A DNA stretch of 64,000 bases from Tamarix chinensis (lineage: Eukaryota > Streptophyta > Magnoliopsida > Caryophyllales > Tamaricaceae), in contig CM060177.1 of the NCBI GenBank assembly GCA_030549775.1, positions 45,410,244-45,474,243 of the forward strand, read 5' to 3'. Position numbers and translations under genes: made by a program. The notes beneath the pieces were generated by a model, which was not told the DNA's origin, made no database searches, and saw nothing but the letters and a program-made list of their open reading frames with translations. Positions 47,630-61,139 of the stretch are shown in pieces; position 1 is the first letter of the stretch, and each line of letters opens with the position of its first letter.

Positions 47630-48120
47630 TTTATTTTTTTCCTTCCTCCTCAACTTACTCTCTCTCCTCTTTTTCTGCACCATCCTTCCTCTCTCTCATG
47701 CTCTTCTTCTACAATTTTTGATCCCTCCTCTACTTGTCTTCTCTTCTCTCTCTTTCTCTCTGCCTTCTCTCTCTTCCCGTCTCTCACTCTTTCCTCTGAC
47801 TTCTCCTACATCCTTAGTCCTTCTTGTCTCTTCGTCTACCACCCTTGTCTCCACTTTTTCTTCTTAGTTTTCATTTTTATCTTTTTCTCTTTCTTTGTGC
47901 CCTTCTTTATTTTCTTTTATGCCTGACCCTTTTACCTTTTTATTTTTTTTATGTTCTTTTCTCTAGGCTAGCCCTTATATTTGACCTTTCTTTTTCCCCC
48001 CTTTCCAGCCTTGTTGCTTTTTCTCCTTTCTTTAGCTGTCGGCCCTTATGCATTAGTCCTTTAGGCTTTTTTCCTTTTATTTTCTTTTTCTCTGTTCTTA
48101 TTTGTTATTCTATGCATAAT
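47630..48120 (+). repeat. Pyrimidine-rich tract
   Basis: About 490 bp almost entirely C/T (tctctcctctttttctgc etc). It resembles the polypyrimidine section of the LTRs but the neighbours do not match that family, so it may be a different element. Open frames here are composition artefacts. Confidence 0.5.
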
Positions 48121-49319
48121 TAAAGAGTACCTACAAAGTATGATTAAAATAATAGTAAATAGTCTTATAACTTAAGCCTATAAATTTTCTATCATTTTAA
48201 CTCAAATACTTAAATATATGATATTATTATCAATTAAATACAAAATTATAATTAACCTCATATATTATTTAAATAAAATATCAAAAAATAATATTAAAAT
48301 GGTATAAAATATATAAAAATATGTATTCATCATAATCTTGTATAAGTTGCTGAAAAAGATATGGTAAGAGTTGGAAAGATTGAAAAAGCATATTGTGTAA
48401 AATTCAAAACATCTATGAAAGCTTCAGATAGCTGGACGTTTAGCAAATGATGCCTAATTGATCGATGGATGATGCCCGATTAACCACTTGAGACTTTTTT
48501 CTTCTCCTTATTTTATTTAAAAACTGCAACTTCAAGCTTAATTTTGGCCATGATTAAGTTAAGAAAATTGCTTAACACAAAAGCTTTAAATCTCTCTCTC
48601 TCTTAATGTTCTAAAACAACTTGAATTACTTTAATTAGGGTTTTTATGAAAAACTTATGTCCAACACTATAACACCAAATTTCATCAACACTAATTACCT
48701 TATGTAATTAGTTTCATAATCACTTCTGAAAGTTATAGCATTGAATAATGTCATTTATATTAAATTCAAACTTTCTATCATTCATTTTATTTTTTACAAA
48801 AACACATTTTATGTGATTCTTATAATTTTATAATTTTCACTCATTTTGACTTGTTAAATTTTAAAAAAAATCTAAACATATTTTTCACCTCATTCATTTT
48901 ATCTATTCAATTGAAATTATTTTAGTTTAATTTTGCATCCAAATTGTAAAAATTTTATTTACGCAATTAGCCAATTTTAGCTATTTCTCTTTCTTTCTTG
49001 TCTCTTGGGCTTCATACCAACTCCAATACTAACTATTTTTATATATTTATTTTTCTAAAATTATTCCACATCTATCTATAACAATTTGAGCATTGGTTAT
49101 TCATTTTGTGCATTTGTAGAGGAAAGTAATTTTTTAACTCATCTTATTTTGCCATTTTTGTTTGTTTTCATCCTTCGAACATCAAATAAACTCTAATACC
49201 AAATATTTTTATATTTTTAGGTCTCTATAATTATTTTGCACCTCCTCATAAATGTTTATGATCTTTGGGGTCCATTTGCTAACTTTTCTAATAGATTCTC
49301 ATTATTAGACTTTATTAAA
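48121..49319. other. AT-rich intergenic DNA
   Basis: No gene or clear repeat recognised. Confidence 0.4.
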
Positions 49320-49329
49320 ATTCAATTAC

Positions 49330-49950
49330 CTAAAGGGTAGTTTAATAATTATGATAACAGAGAAGGGTAAATTGGTAATTATAATAATAGAAGGGTAATT
49401 GTTAATTATGATAATGGAGAAGGGCTATTTGGTAATTTAACCAATTAAAGGGTAATTTGGTAATTATAATAATAGAAGGGCAATTGGGTAATTATGATAA
49501 TAGAGAAGGAAAATTTGGTAATTTAACCAATTAAAGGGTAATTGGTAATTATGATAATGGAGAAGGGTAATTCGGTAATTTAACCAAATAAAGGGGTAAA
49601 TTAGTAATTATGATAATAAATAAGGGTAATTTGGTAATTTAATCAACTAAAAGGGCAAATTGGTAATTAAGATAATGAAGAACAGTAATTTGGTAACTTA
49701 ATTAATTCAAGGGCAAATTGGTAATTATGATAATGAAGAAGGGCAATTTGGTAATTATGAAAATGGAGAAGGGCAATTTGGTAATTTAACCTACTAAGGG
49801 AAAATTGGTAATTATTGAACCAACTAAAGAGCAAATTGGTAATTATGATAATAAGGAAGGGTAATGTAGTAATTTATCCAACTAAAGGGGAATTTAGTAA
49901 TGATAATAAAGGAGAAGGACAATTCGGTAATCTAACCAACCAAATTGGTA
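49330..49950 (+). repeat. GGTAAT minisatellite array
   Basis: More than 15 units of about 20-45 bp, built of aagggyaa, ttggtaatt and atgataatggag. Same repeat as 61140-61760 and, inverted, 1485-1870. Confidence 0.9.
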
Positions 49951-50884
49951 ATATGATAAGTGTAACAATTATGAAGGGTGGTTGGTGACCTAACAAGTTT
50001 GGGAGATAGCTTGGTAACCTTAACCGAGTAAGGATATGGCTAGGAACAACTATGTGTGGGTTACGTGTCTTGTGTGTCATGTGTTATGCCATTGTGTACT
50101 TTATGCTTAATAATTAATCATTTGTACCACAACATGGAGTGAATGTATGCTTATGTGACTTTCTTATGGCATGTGGATGATGATTATATATGTTGTGCGT
50201 ACGATGTTATATGATGTGACCCTCTAGGACATGCATGCTAGGATGCTTAATAATAGGATGTGGTCTGAAAGGATAAAAAGGAACAATGGGAAGTGAGTTG
50301 ACTAAGGGGACACGAGATTGACCCTATTATTTAATGATCTATAAAAGGAAAAATAAAAGGAGGTTATGATCAAAATGAACAAGTGATGTAACTCTTGTAC
50401 GGGAGATTTTTAGAGTTTGCATGGAGTGGATGGAGTTTGTAGGGGATGATCCTTACATAAGAAAGGTGATAGGGTTTTGAGTGGACAACTAGGGTTTCAA
50501 GGTTGCATGTATAATTGGTGAGTGGAGTGATAGGATTTGGGTTGAATCTAAATAAGATGAGGTGTTAGACGATAAAAGAAAGGTTGGGCTATATAGGCCC
50601 GATTAGGGTTTCAAGGGAAAACCCTAGAGAGTGGTAGTGAGAGAATTTGGATGTCATAAGGTGATGGGCCTTAACCCACACCCTTAGGAGTTGGGATTTC
50701 GTTATGAGTAAATGGAAGGAGGAATGGATTTTAGGGTGTCATAAGAGGCGCAAGAGTCTTAAGATATGGGACGAGCCCTCTCAGAAGGATAGAAGTAGAG
50801 GTTGGTTACATGCATGTCTATGGTGAAATACTTTCGAATAATTTACAAATAGGACACTAATCATTTAAAGTGGAAGATTATTAA

Positions 50885-51260
50885 GCCAGACCCAGACCAA
50901 TCCACTGGCATAATAGTGGTCAGGTGCCGGTGTACCCTTGAGACCGATCCACTGGCATATAATAGTGATTAGGTGTGTTCTGCCCTATAAGTGACTGATT
51001 CACCGGCAATAATAGTAGGGGATCCCGATCTCAATAAACCGAACTCTAAGTTTTAATAAATCATGGGAAAATACTATGTAATTACAGTGGAACACCATGA
51101 GAGTTGGGTCCAGGCCGATCCATCGACATATAATAGTGGTTAGGTGCGTTCTGCTCTATAAGTGACTGATCCACCAGCGTATAATAGTGGTCAGGTACAT
51201 TCTATCCTGTATGTGACCGATCCATCAGCTATAAATAGTGGGGTTCCCACACTCGCATGG
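50885..51260 (+). repeat. Tandem array of ataatagtgg units
   Basis: Five to six units of about 55-70 bp with the phrase gaccgatccaccggcataata, then gtgg and cgttctgcccta. The last unit reads gtggggttcccacactc. The same array occurs at 56370-56725 and 62440-62760. Confidence 0.85.
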
Positions 51261-51916
51261 ATATATAAAATCCAAGAGATGATTGAATTAATGATGGACT
51301 AATGGCTTAAGGCCCTAAAAGTATTGATTGTACATTTTTGACCTATTAATGTCTGATTGACTTATTAAGTACGTGAATGTATAGATGTAAATATTATGTA
51401 TGCACCTTTCATCATATATGTATATACCTTTGTGTCATGTGTTGTATTGCGGGCCTACTTTTAAGTGTGTTTTTAAAGGGTTACTCAGTACCATAGTATT
51501 GAATGGTTCCATTCGTGGGGCCCCTACCTATTCAATGAGCAGTATCCCTTGCAGGTCCTTTTTCAGGTGCTATTCAAGTGGGCAACGAGAAAGAGCATAA
51601 GGAATTATCCGAAGCTTTTAGGGTTTCATTCTTTCTCCCTTAACCCATGATTTAAATGTAATCTATATTCTTGTAATTACCACTGGTGGATTTTATTCTT
51701 GTAAATGGTTTATTATGCTACTCTAATTTAAATATGGTTTGTAAATTGTGTTTTTACTCTTTCAGCCTTAGCACTTGGTATTAGAACGGTATGAGTGAAC
51801 CGGTCTAGTACTAAGTGTGGCGGTAATATCCCTAAAATTCATAGTTGTTATTTTACTCCCGCTAATCCTTTTAAATAAAATAAAATTTTTTAATAGTAAA
51901 TTTTGGGGATGTTACA

Positions 51917-52312
51917 CTATAACCCTCTAATGCTAGTATTCTATGATACCCTCCTATAGGTAATGTGAAGGTGGAAGTGGGGGTTGAGGTGGGCGTCAAA
52001 CGAACTCAGTGAACACCTAGAATGTCTCCTCTAAATGACTAATGTGGGCATTAAGTTCCATGTCGATTTAGCTGCAAAATTAGAAACACGTTGGAAAAAA
52101 TATTTCGATATTACTAACACATAATAAACATAATCATATTTAAGGACCACCTAGGCTACCCATTCTTGATTCCTCCTAAGTTAATATGAGTTTTCAAATA
52201 ATAGAGTTTTCACAAAATATAAAATAGATAGATAAAATTAGATAAGGGATCATTCGAAAATTAAAATTTGAAAATAAAACATGGTAATCAAAATCAATCT
52301 ATGATACCAACT
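51917..52312 (-). pseudogene. Gag-leader remnant of a minus-strand gypsy-type element
   Basis: The sequence matches 5260-5640 of element A (atgtcgatttagctgcaaaa vs atgtcgagctagctacaaaa), the region between primer-binding site and gag. A degenerate primer site (minus strand TGGTATCATAGATTG) lies at 52295-52309. No gag frame is open. Confidence 0.6.
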
Positions 52313-53504
52313 TGCAACACCTTAAAATTTACTACTTAAAAAATTTCATTTATAGTAGAAACTTACAACTAAAATACTAGGTGTTACGGGCATAATTAAT
52401 GCAATTCTGGTTTACTATACCATCCTCATACCAATCACAAGGCTAAAATCATTAAAAGTAAAATAGAATAAATAGAAATGAGAGAATATTTATAAATATA
52501 AATATGAGTTTGGAGATTAACTCTGGGGCAAAATAACAAAATACAACAAAAGGGATACCATGGATTAAAGAGTCCAGTAGGTATCTGGGTAAAAACACCA
52601 TTCGAATAACATGACACTTCAGCCAAATGCCTAGTATAAGAAAAATCACTTGTCCCTATATAGCGCATCTTAGACAACAAAATCATCCAACTAGTCCTCA
52701 AAGAACTGCATAGAAGCATCATGGGCTTCTACTTGTGGAAATGAGCAACACTCACAAATAGGATGGTCAGTAAGCTAAGTACTGAGTAAGGTGATATTAC
52801 TATCAAGTTAGGAATATAGTTAAATATATACATTCACAATGGAGAGTAAGCATTCAAGCAAAACACATAAAGTATCACAAGATAAGCAATGATGCAAGCC
52901 TTTTTATTAGATATAACCATTATCATTCTTTTGTTTACATTGAGTCCAGGGACCCCACTATTTTCAAATTGGTGGAACGGGCTGAATCACCCCTCAATGA
53001 TAACACACCTGAGCCACTATTATCATCTGGTGGAATGAACCTAACATATTTCAAGGAAAATGACCCTAAGCCAATATTCTTAAATCGATGGAATGGTCTA
53101 ACAAACCTCTCAGAGACAACACACCTAAACTACTATTACGTTAGGTGGAACGAATCCAACACCTTTGTAATAGCCCCAAAATTTTAAAAGCCTATAATTT
53201 AATAAATTACTTTTATTACGGATAATTTAGCTCTTAAACTTGTTGAGGATTTTACCTTTTAAATTTATTTAATTTAATTATTTTGTGGATTTTAAGTAAA
53301 CAAAATTAGATGTGAATATTTAATAAATTAAAGTAAATAAATTTCTATTTTATCATACTCATTTTATTTATATAAGTTTTCAAACCGATATTTTCTAAAA
53401 GTTACCTTTTAAACTAATATAATAAAATATATTAAGTTAAATTATTAAAATTTGTTTATCTACAAAAAATACTACAACCTATTTCCCATAAGTTATTTTA
53501 TTTA

Positions 53505-54490
53505 TTTTTCTCCCCTATTTTCCCATTGTCCCTTTTCCTTATTTTCCCTTTTCTTTTTTTTTTCTCTCCCCTCCTCCTTTCTTCCTTCTTTCCCCTATCT
53601 CCCCCTGACTGGGCCAGAAAACCGGCCCAGATCACGTTCTCCCCCCGTCCCGCGCATGCCAGGCCGCCCCAGCTTCCTCCTTCCCCCGAACTGATCGGCC
53701 AAACACCTCCCTCTCTTTTTTTGTCTCCCCTAGACCGGACCGGTCCAGCCCTCTTTCCCTTTCCCTTCTTCCCCGCGCCCCACTACAACTCGCAGCCACC
53801 CCTTCTGCACCGACCAACCACCTACGCCGCCTGCCAACCTTCTCCCTCTCTCCCTGGCCGTTCGTCTATCCCTCCTCGACCGACCGATGTCCCTCTCACC
53901 TCGCACATGCCTACTCCCGCCCCCTTTTCTTCTCCTTAACCGAATGCAGATCTGCCATGGCAGACCTGCGTCAGCCTGTCACCGCCGACCGACGTGTTGT
54001 CTACGCCTGCCACTACCTTCCTCTATCCCCTCTCTTGGTTCTCCCCTATTTTCAACCAATAAATACCATCCTGGGATCCAGCATCGGACCCTCTTGGAAT
54101 CGCAGCCCAGAAAACCCGCCTTGCGCCACCCCTACTTTAGACAACCACCCCGTCGCCGACACCCATTGTCGCTGCCCGATCCACCCACGGAACCCTTCCC
54201 TACATCACCCTCTACCAACCTAAGCCTCCCTCCTCCCTTAGTTTCATTTTCACAAGCCACCCCGACCGTGCAAAATCCCTTCCCCGATCAGCCCTTCATC
54301 GAGCCTCGCTGCTCTTCACACTACCGCCCTCCGTCTGTCTCGCCGCTTCCAACACCCCTCTGCCCTCCAAAACGACCAGGGGAGCTCCCTCTACCTCCCC
54401 ATACCTTCATTTTCTCCTGCCACCCTCTCCCCTTCCTTCTCCTCCCTCCACTACCATTTCTCCACCTCTCTTCTCCCTTATCGCCATAGC
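53505..54490 (+). repeat. Polypyrimidine tract of the solo LTR
   Basis: About 1 kb of C/T-rich DNA. It yields open frames up to 200 aa rich in Pro, Ser and Leu because pyrimidine-rich DNA lacks stop codons. Equivalent tracts exist in every full LTR copy here. Confidence 0.8.
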
Positions 54491-54607
54491 CGTGTGCCGC
54501 CACCTGTGCCACCACCATCACTAGGTGGTCCTCTAAACTCCCCAACCCCTAAACCCTTGTTATACAAATGTAGTTATTTTTAGTAGTACTATTAGTATTA
54601 TTCTTAA

Positions 54608-54627
54608 TGTTGTTGTTGTTGTTGTTG

Positions 54628-54668
<41 letters not shown>

Positions 54669-54726
54669 TTTATCATTATTATTATTTAACCTAACTTTGA
54701 AATATTTATAACTGTTATTATTATTA

Positions 54727-54757
<31 letters not shown>

Positions 54758-54760
54758 ATG
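54608..54760 (+). repeat. (TTG)n-(TTA)n microsatellites in the solo LTR
   Basis: About seven TTG then about thirteen TTA units (54608-54667), and a second TTA run (54717-54757). Confidence 0.9.
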
Positions 54761-56369
54761 GCCTATAACTTTAGTATTGTTATTTTAACATCATTATTGT
54801 TATAATTACTAGTATTATTATTATGGTTATTATTTTTTTTAGTTCCTTGTCACTATTATTAATATTTCATATATCACTAACCTTAATATCACTACTACTA
54901 TTATCATTATTAGTAACATTGAAACTATTACCGTTAATAATATAAATATTATTATAATTACCTTAAATTATTGTAGCTATTAAGACCTATTTTTGATTAG
55001 TAGTAGCATGATTAGCTACCTTATGAATAATAACCCTACTTTTACTTATAAAGGTAATATTATTATTTTTATCCCTAATAGTAAGTTATGATAAGGGTAA
55101 GGTAGGAAGAATAGTAATTTTGGTTAGAGGGAAGTTAATGTATAGTTTTCCCTCTTATAGGCGAATCAAGTCAAAACCTGGAGGAGGCGTAGGAACATGC
55201 TCCAAGACCAGTGTCGTATTAGGTAAGGGTGTGGATAAGATCAATTATGTGTGTGTTATGTGCCTTGTGTGCCATATGTTACTCCATGTTGTGTACTATA
55301 TGATTTTAATGACTAATTACTTGTAGCGGAGCTTGGAGTTGAGGTATGCTTATATGAATTCGTTATGACATGTGTATAATGATTGTTCTGTTGTGTTTAT
55401 GATATTCTATGACATGACCCTCTAGGAAATGCATGCTAGGATATTAATAATATAATGTGAGGTGAAAGGATAAAAAGGGGAAATGCAGAGTGAGTTGACT
55501 ATTGGGGGGCAATAGATTGACCTAATTATCTCATGATCCATGAGGGAAATTAAAAGGAGTTTACGATTAAAATAAATGAGGGGTGTGAACTTTGCATGGG
55601 GTGGATGGAGTTTTCATGGGAATGATCTTTATGTGAGAAAAGTTGTTTTAAGGTTTAAGTAAGGTATGGGGAGAATTGTAGAGTGATTGGAAACTTTGGA
55701 TGAAAAATAGTACGTAGGTTGGTGTAAGAGTGTATAGGAGACTTTAATTAGGGTTTGGAAGGAAACCCTAATATGGGGAAAAATGTGGAAGTAAGAACAA
55801 TTAAGGAATAGTGGATTAATGGGTTAAGAGTGAAAAATTAATATATGAGGGATGAGTATGGGTGACATGGGAAGTAAGTAATGTTAGGTGGAAAGTAGAG
55901 AGATTACTTGTGGGGGAAGAAATGTGCTAGGGTTTGGAGTGGCCAGCTAGGGTTTCTCGATCACCTGCAAAATCAATGAGTAAAGTGATATGATTTGGGG
56001 TTGGATCTATATGAGATGAGATGTTGGACAATAAATGGATTAATGGTAGTAAAGTAAGAGGAATTTGGGCCACATAGGTCCAACTAGGGTTTCAAGGGAA
56101 ACCCTAGAGGGTGATAGCGGATGGAGTTTGATGTCACGAGGTGTTGGGCCTTAACCCACACCCTTAGGAGTTGGTTTTAATTATGTATAAGTGTAAAGGG
56201 GAATGGATATCGGGGTGTGATAAGGGGCGCAAGACTCCTAAGGTATGGGATGGGCCCTCTTGGGAGGGTAAGTGTGGATATAGTTAGCCATGCATGTCAA
56301 GGGTAAAATACTTTTAAATAAGATATGTTAAGACACTAATCACTTAAAGAGGAAGATATTGAGCTGGAC

Positions 56370-56725
56370 CTAGACCGGTCCACCAGCGATTAATAGTGGT
56401 TAGGGCCGAGGTTCCCTACATGACCGGTCCACCGGCTATAATAGTGGCTAGTAGCGTTTTGTCCTGCATGATTTCCGGTCCACCGGCTATAATAGTGGGG
56501 GATTCCATGCTCAACAAACTGAACTTAATAGCGATAAGACATGGAAAAGACACAAAGTAATTACAGTGAAACATCATGTGAGTCGGGGCCAGACCGGTCC
56601 ACCGATGAATAATAGTGGCCAGGAGCGTTTTGCCCTGCATGACTGATCCACTGGCTATAATAGTGGCCAGGCACGTTTTGCACTGCCACTGCATGATCGG
56701 TCTACCGGCTATAATAGTGGGGTTC
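56370..56725 (+). repeat. Tandem array of ataatagtgg units in the solo LTR
   Basis: Six units with the core gaccggtccaccggctataa followed by tagtgg; the spacing is about 40-70 bp. Confidence 0.9.
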
Positions 56726-59226
56726 CCGCACTCACATGAATTGATAAAGACTATGCTATGAATCGACTCTATATTTACCGGAGATCTAAATAATAAGTCT
56801 ATCTGGACTGTAGCGAGCCTTTATCATCTATTTTACTATATGTTGCTCACGTGATTATGCCATGTATATTGTGTTGTGTGTTTTGTATGCTGGCCTTCGC
56901 GCATCTGTTACCTTACTCAGTACGTAGTGTACTGACCACCCGTTTCATGGGTTCTTCTCATTCCCATGAGCAGATGACCCACCTGAGTTTGTGCAGGTAG
57001 CAGATGATATCTTCGATGCCTACGACTCTTACGAGGCATCGGGCGGGGGTGAGAGTTGAGCCTAGACTTGGCATGGGGACTGAGAGCGACATGGATGGAC
57101 TCTCCTTTTCATTTTGTTTTACCCTGTATCATTTTATATTAGTCCTATTTTGTCGTACGATACTTTATGTTCCTTAAAAACCTTGTCTATGTACCCCTTT
57201 GGCTTGTAAACCTTTTTCTGCGTACTCTAAATTTTATATTGTGAACTATTTAACTTCCTTATGAATCCTTGTTTTAAGTATTAGCTTTTGTTTGATGGTA
57301 ATCCATTTTAGCCTTAGCACTCGGTACTGGAACGGTAGGAGTGAACCAGTCTAGTATTAAGTGTGGCGGTAATATCCCCATAATTCACAGTTTTCTTATT
57401 TCGCTTCCATTAATTATTTCCTTTAAAACGAAATTTTTCAGTAGTGAATTTTGGTGGTGTTACAACCTTGGTCCTAACTCACATATCATTCCACTTTAAG
57501 TCATTAGTATATTATCCATTAGGTTACTTATCTAAATTATTATTATCTTTCATGTTGATTTTAGGCCCTCAATATTCTTAAGCTAGTGGAACAGACTAAT
57601 GAACCTCTCAGGATAAAATGCTTTTGGGCCACTATTATCATCTAGTGAAATGGACCCATAAAATACATCAGTATGACTCATGTTAACTTTCACTTTAAAT
57701 GATTAATTCCTTATTCATAATTGATTTAATAAGTACAAAACATTTTCAAAGTAGTTAAGGCACATCATGAGATCATAAAGTCATTTTTTAGGGTTAAGAT
57801 CCTTATATTTTCCTAAAACCCTAATTTTACACTTTTATCATAACTCTTATTTTGTTAATATTTTTACCACCAAACTTATTACCTCTTCCTCAAATATTAT
57901 CATTATTATTATCAACATGTTCAAATTTTAAGTACTAACTCTAAGGTCTTACACATGCGATAATAACGCTATCTCAAAAGTTACTATTTTTGGAGCTTAT
58001 AAAACATAATTTCACAAATTCATCATAACCTTTTCTGTTAGGCCAAAATATACTAGATTCAATAAAAATCTCTAAAACACTAAGGTTAAAAACATATTCA
58101 AATTTCTTGGTTAACTCTACCGTTTCACATATGTGATAATAAACTCTTCATTTTAGGGTTACTATTCCTAAATCAAAGAATTTTCATACTTTATTAAACA
58201 TAGGTCATTCACATCTAACCTAATCACTTCATATAAGCCCCTTAGCATATTTTAGATGAAATAAAACCTTAAAATACCATTATTCTCATATTAAACCCAT
58301 ATTACAACCATATATCACCCCAAGGATTTTGCATATAAAATAACAATACGACATAATTTTTACCTACTCATTTTTTATCATATAATGTCAACTTCATATC
58401 ATAAAATTAACAATCATACATTAAATTACATACTAACAGTAACATGGTATAACAAAAAAGCAAGCATAATACTTAGTAATCAAAAACCCTAGACTACGAA
58501 AAGTATCCTTACTAAAACTACTCCATTCTCTAAGCACTCGAATCATATTCCACCTTTTTCAAAATCTCAGGAAAAGCACCTAATAAATCATAACAAAACA
58601 TCATTAGATTAAACTACATAATTAAGGAAATGAAAGGGTGGTGTTGTGGTGCAATTGGAGATGCCAAAAGCTAGTGATATGGTGAGCTCGTGGTTACCAA
58701 AAATGGAGGGGGTTTTCCAACAAAAATGGCCAAAGGTGGAGGGGCTGCATCGGTGAAATTTTTCACAGCTAAGGAAGAAAAAAAAGGAGTTATAGTGAGT
58801 GTTGGTTGAAGGCAGAGGTGTGGCTATAGTGAAGATTGTTAAGGGGGGAGGTGTAGGTCGCAGTTGATGTGGCTATAACAAAGGAAAGGAAAAGGAAGGA
58901 GCGTGGTTGTAATCCCCTGAAATTTTAAAAGCCTATACTTTAATAAATAACTTTTATTTGGAATAAATTAGCTTTTAAATTTATTTACTTTAATTATTTT
59001 ATGGATTTTTGAGTATATAAAAGTGGATATAAATATTTCATAAATTAAAATAAATATTTTGTTATTTTATTATACTCTTTTTATTTAAATAATTTTCCAA
59101 ACCAATATTCTTCCTAAAATTAAATTTTTAAGCCCATATGTTAAATTATAATAAATTAAAGTAGTAAATAAATTTATTACCCAAAAATATTATATTTTAT
59201 TATTTTATAAAATAAATTATTTTATT

Positions 59227-60420
59227 TTGTCTTATTTTTCCTTCTTTTTTTTTCTTTCTCCTTTCTTTCCTTTTCCTTTTCCTTCCCTTAGGCTGCCAGC
59301 ACCCCGGCCTACCTCTCCCCCTCGTGCCTGGGCCGCAGACCCACTTCTTCTCCTCCTTCTCCTTCTCCTGCATGCATCCCCCAGCCCAGCCCCATATTCT
59401 ATTTTCCCCCGGCTAGGCTAGCCCAACACCCCTCCTTTTCTTCCTTCCTTCTCCCCATACCGGGTCGGCCCACTCCCCTCTTCCCTTCGCTCGGCCTGCA
59501 CGTTGCACGCAGCATGGACCCCCTTCTTTCTTTCTTCTTCTTCCTTTTCCCCGATGCCATAACCCGACCACCTTCGCCATCTCCGGCCGCCCTACTTGCA
59601 ACCCTCCTTCCCCCTACTCATCTCCCTATCTCTCTCTCTCGCCATTTTTTCTTACCTCATCTCGACCCCACACCTCTCTTTCTCCTCACCCATACCATGC
59701 CATTCCCTCATTTCCCTTCCCTCTCCCTACAACTCCCATGCTACTACCACCCTATTGTCGCCCTTCCGAGCCCCCTATCCCCTCCTTTTCTCTCCCTCTT
59801 CTTTTTCTTCTTCTTCCCTCCCTGCCTCATCCTACCATTTTCGAGCCTCCCATGCCCTTCCCCTACCTTCTTTCTCTCCTTTCTTCTCCTTCCATCCCCC
59901 TCCCTATTTTTGCTCTGCCACCTCATTCTACTGCTTCCACCACCACACCAGCTACCTACACCACCTATGCCACCCTCTACCTCACCCTTGTACCACCACA
60001 CCACCCCTCGAGCCATGCTACAACCCCCTTCTTCCTCCCCTCTTCTTTTTCTCTTCTTTCCCTCCCTTCTCGATAGCTACCCTGTACCTCCTCCTTCTGT
60101 CGCCATTTCGTTGCCTCTATCGCCACCTAAGCCACTAAACCAATCCCTACAACCTCCTCTACTACCCCCACACCTCCTTTGGCCGAAACAACCACATGTA
60201 AGCCTTCATTTTCCTCCTCCATTTTCCTTCCTTCTCAGCCCTCTCCTCCTCGGCAGCCACCTTCGCAGCCTCCCTGTCGCTGCTGCCGCCATCCTTGGCC
60301 ACCGTTAACCCATCCCCGACCACCACCTACACCCCGTCTCCACCTCTGCACCCTTCCTTTGCTTTAAATCCTCCCCCACATGTCCTCTTTCCTAGCCCAA
60401 AAACCCTAACCTAAAATTGA
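59227..60420 (+). repeat. Polypyrimidine tract of the second nested LTR
   Basis: About 1.2 kb of C/T-rich DNA producing a 264-aa open frame (59514-60308) with Pro/Ser/Leu/Phe bias and no domain. Not a gene. Confidence 0.8.
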
Positions 60421-61139
60421 TTCCCTCTTTTTCTCCTTATGCCATTTTCGACCCCTCCCCCTCTTGTTTTGTATGCAACTCATGCTGCATAAGTAGTTGA
60501 GCTTCTGCATGCTTTGGTATGTTCTGTTTAATAAATTTTAAGGTATAATAATATTTTAAGTCAAGTATTTCATTAATTAAGTGTTATAAAGTCTAATGCT
60601 TTGGTTTTTCTTATTTCTAATATAATAAACATTAATATTATTTTTAGGTATTGGTTTTGTTAATCAAAGCTTGAATCTTTAACCGGAATATCGGTAAAGT
60701 TCATTTTTACAGGAATTAAGGTAATTGTTAAACCCCACTTAAACGTATGGATTAACGTATGCTAGTACATTAGGGTTTTAATATGTTCTTTTACATGATA
60801 TATGTTGTTTAATATAATATATGTAGTTACTTACATTGTTTGATGAAAAGGGAAAGCATGCTAGTTTATGTGCTATGTATGGAAATATTGCTTAAGGTAA
60901 GAGTTTGGTTATCAATGAAAATGTTAAGTATTTATCCATGTTGTATTATGCTATTGTGACCATTAATGCATGGTTAATATTATTGTGAGCCCTATGAGTA
61001 TTTTAGTAATATGTCTAGTCCATGAATGTGTCCTATTATGGGTGCTAATGAGTATTATAATAAATATAATAGTTGTGGAGTTGGATAATGAGAATGGGGT
61101 ATTAATATTAATATTTCATGTAGTGATAATAATTTAATA

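Larger units (their letters stand above)
49320..51916 (+). mobile_element. Truncated giant LTR in plus orientation
   Basis: Starts abruptly with the GGTAAT minisatellite, passes through the second array (50885-51260) and ends in the conserved block ccttagcacttggtatta...ggggatgttaca at 51916. The AT-rich start and polypyrimidine tract are missing on the left. It adjoins the gag-leader of a minus-strand element on the right. Confidence 0.7.
53166..57464 (+). mobile_element. Intact solo giant LTR, 4299 bp, exact TSD
   Basis: Starts TGTAATAGCCCC and ends GGTGTTACA. The exact 5-mer ACCTT lies on both sides (53161-53165 and 57465-57469). The interior has AT-rich start (to about 53500), polypyrimidine tract (53505-54490), TTG/TTA trinucleotides (54608-54760), no full minisatellite, the ataatagtgg array (56370-56725) and conserved 3' block. 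No internal domain. It is the type copy for this LTR family. Confidence 0.9.

Noticed and set aside
49330..49950. CRISPR-like array
   Set aside because: Units are contiguous variants with no unique spacers of even length, in a plant LTR.
53887..54489. 200-aa open frame
   Set aside because: Polypyrimidine tract of the solo LTR; no domain and not conserved as protein among LTR copies.
59514..60308. 264-aa open frame
   Set aside because: Lies in the polypyrimidine tract of an LTR; Pro/Ser/Leu/Phe composition follows from C/T-rich DNA lacking stops, and overlapping frames are also open.
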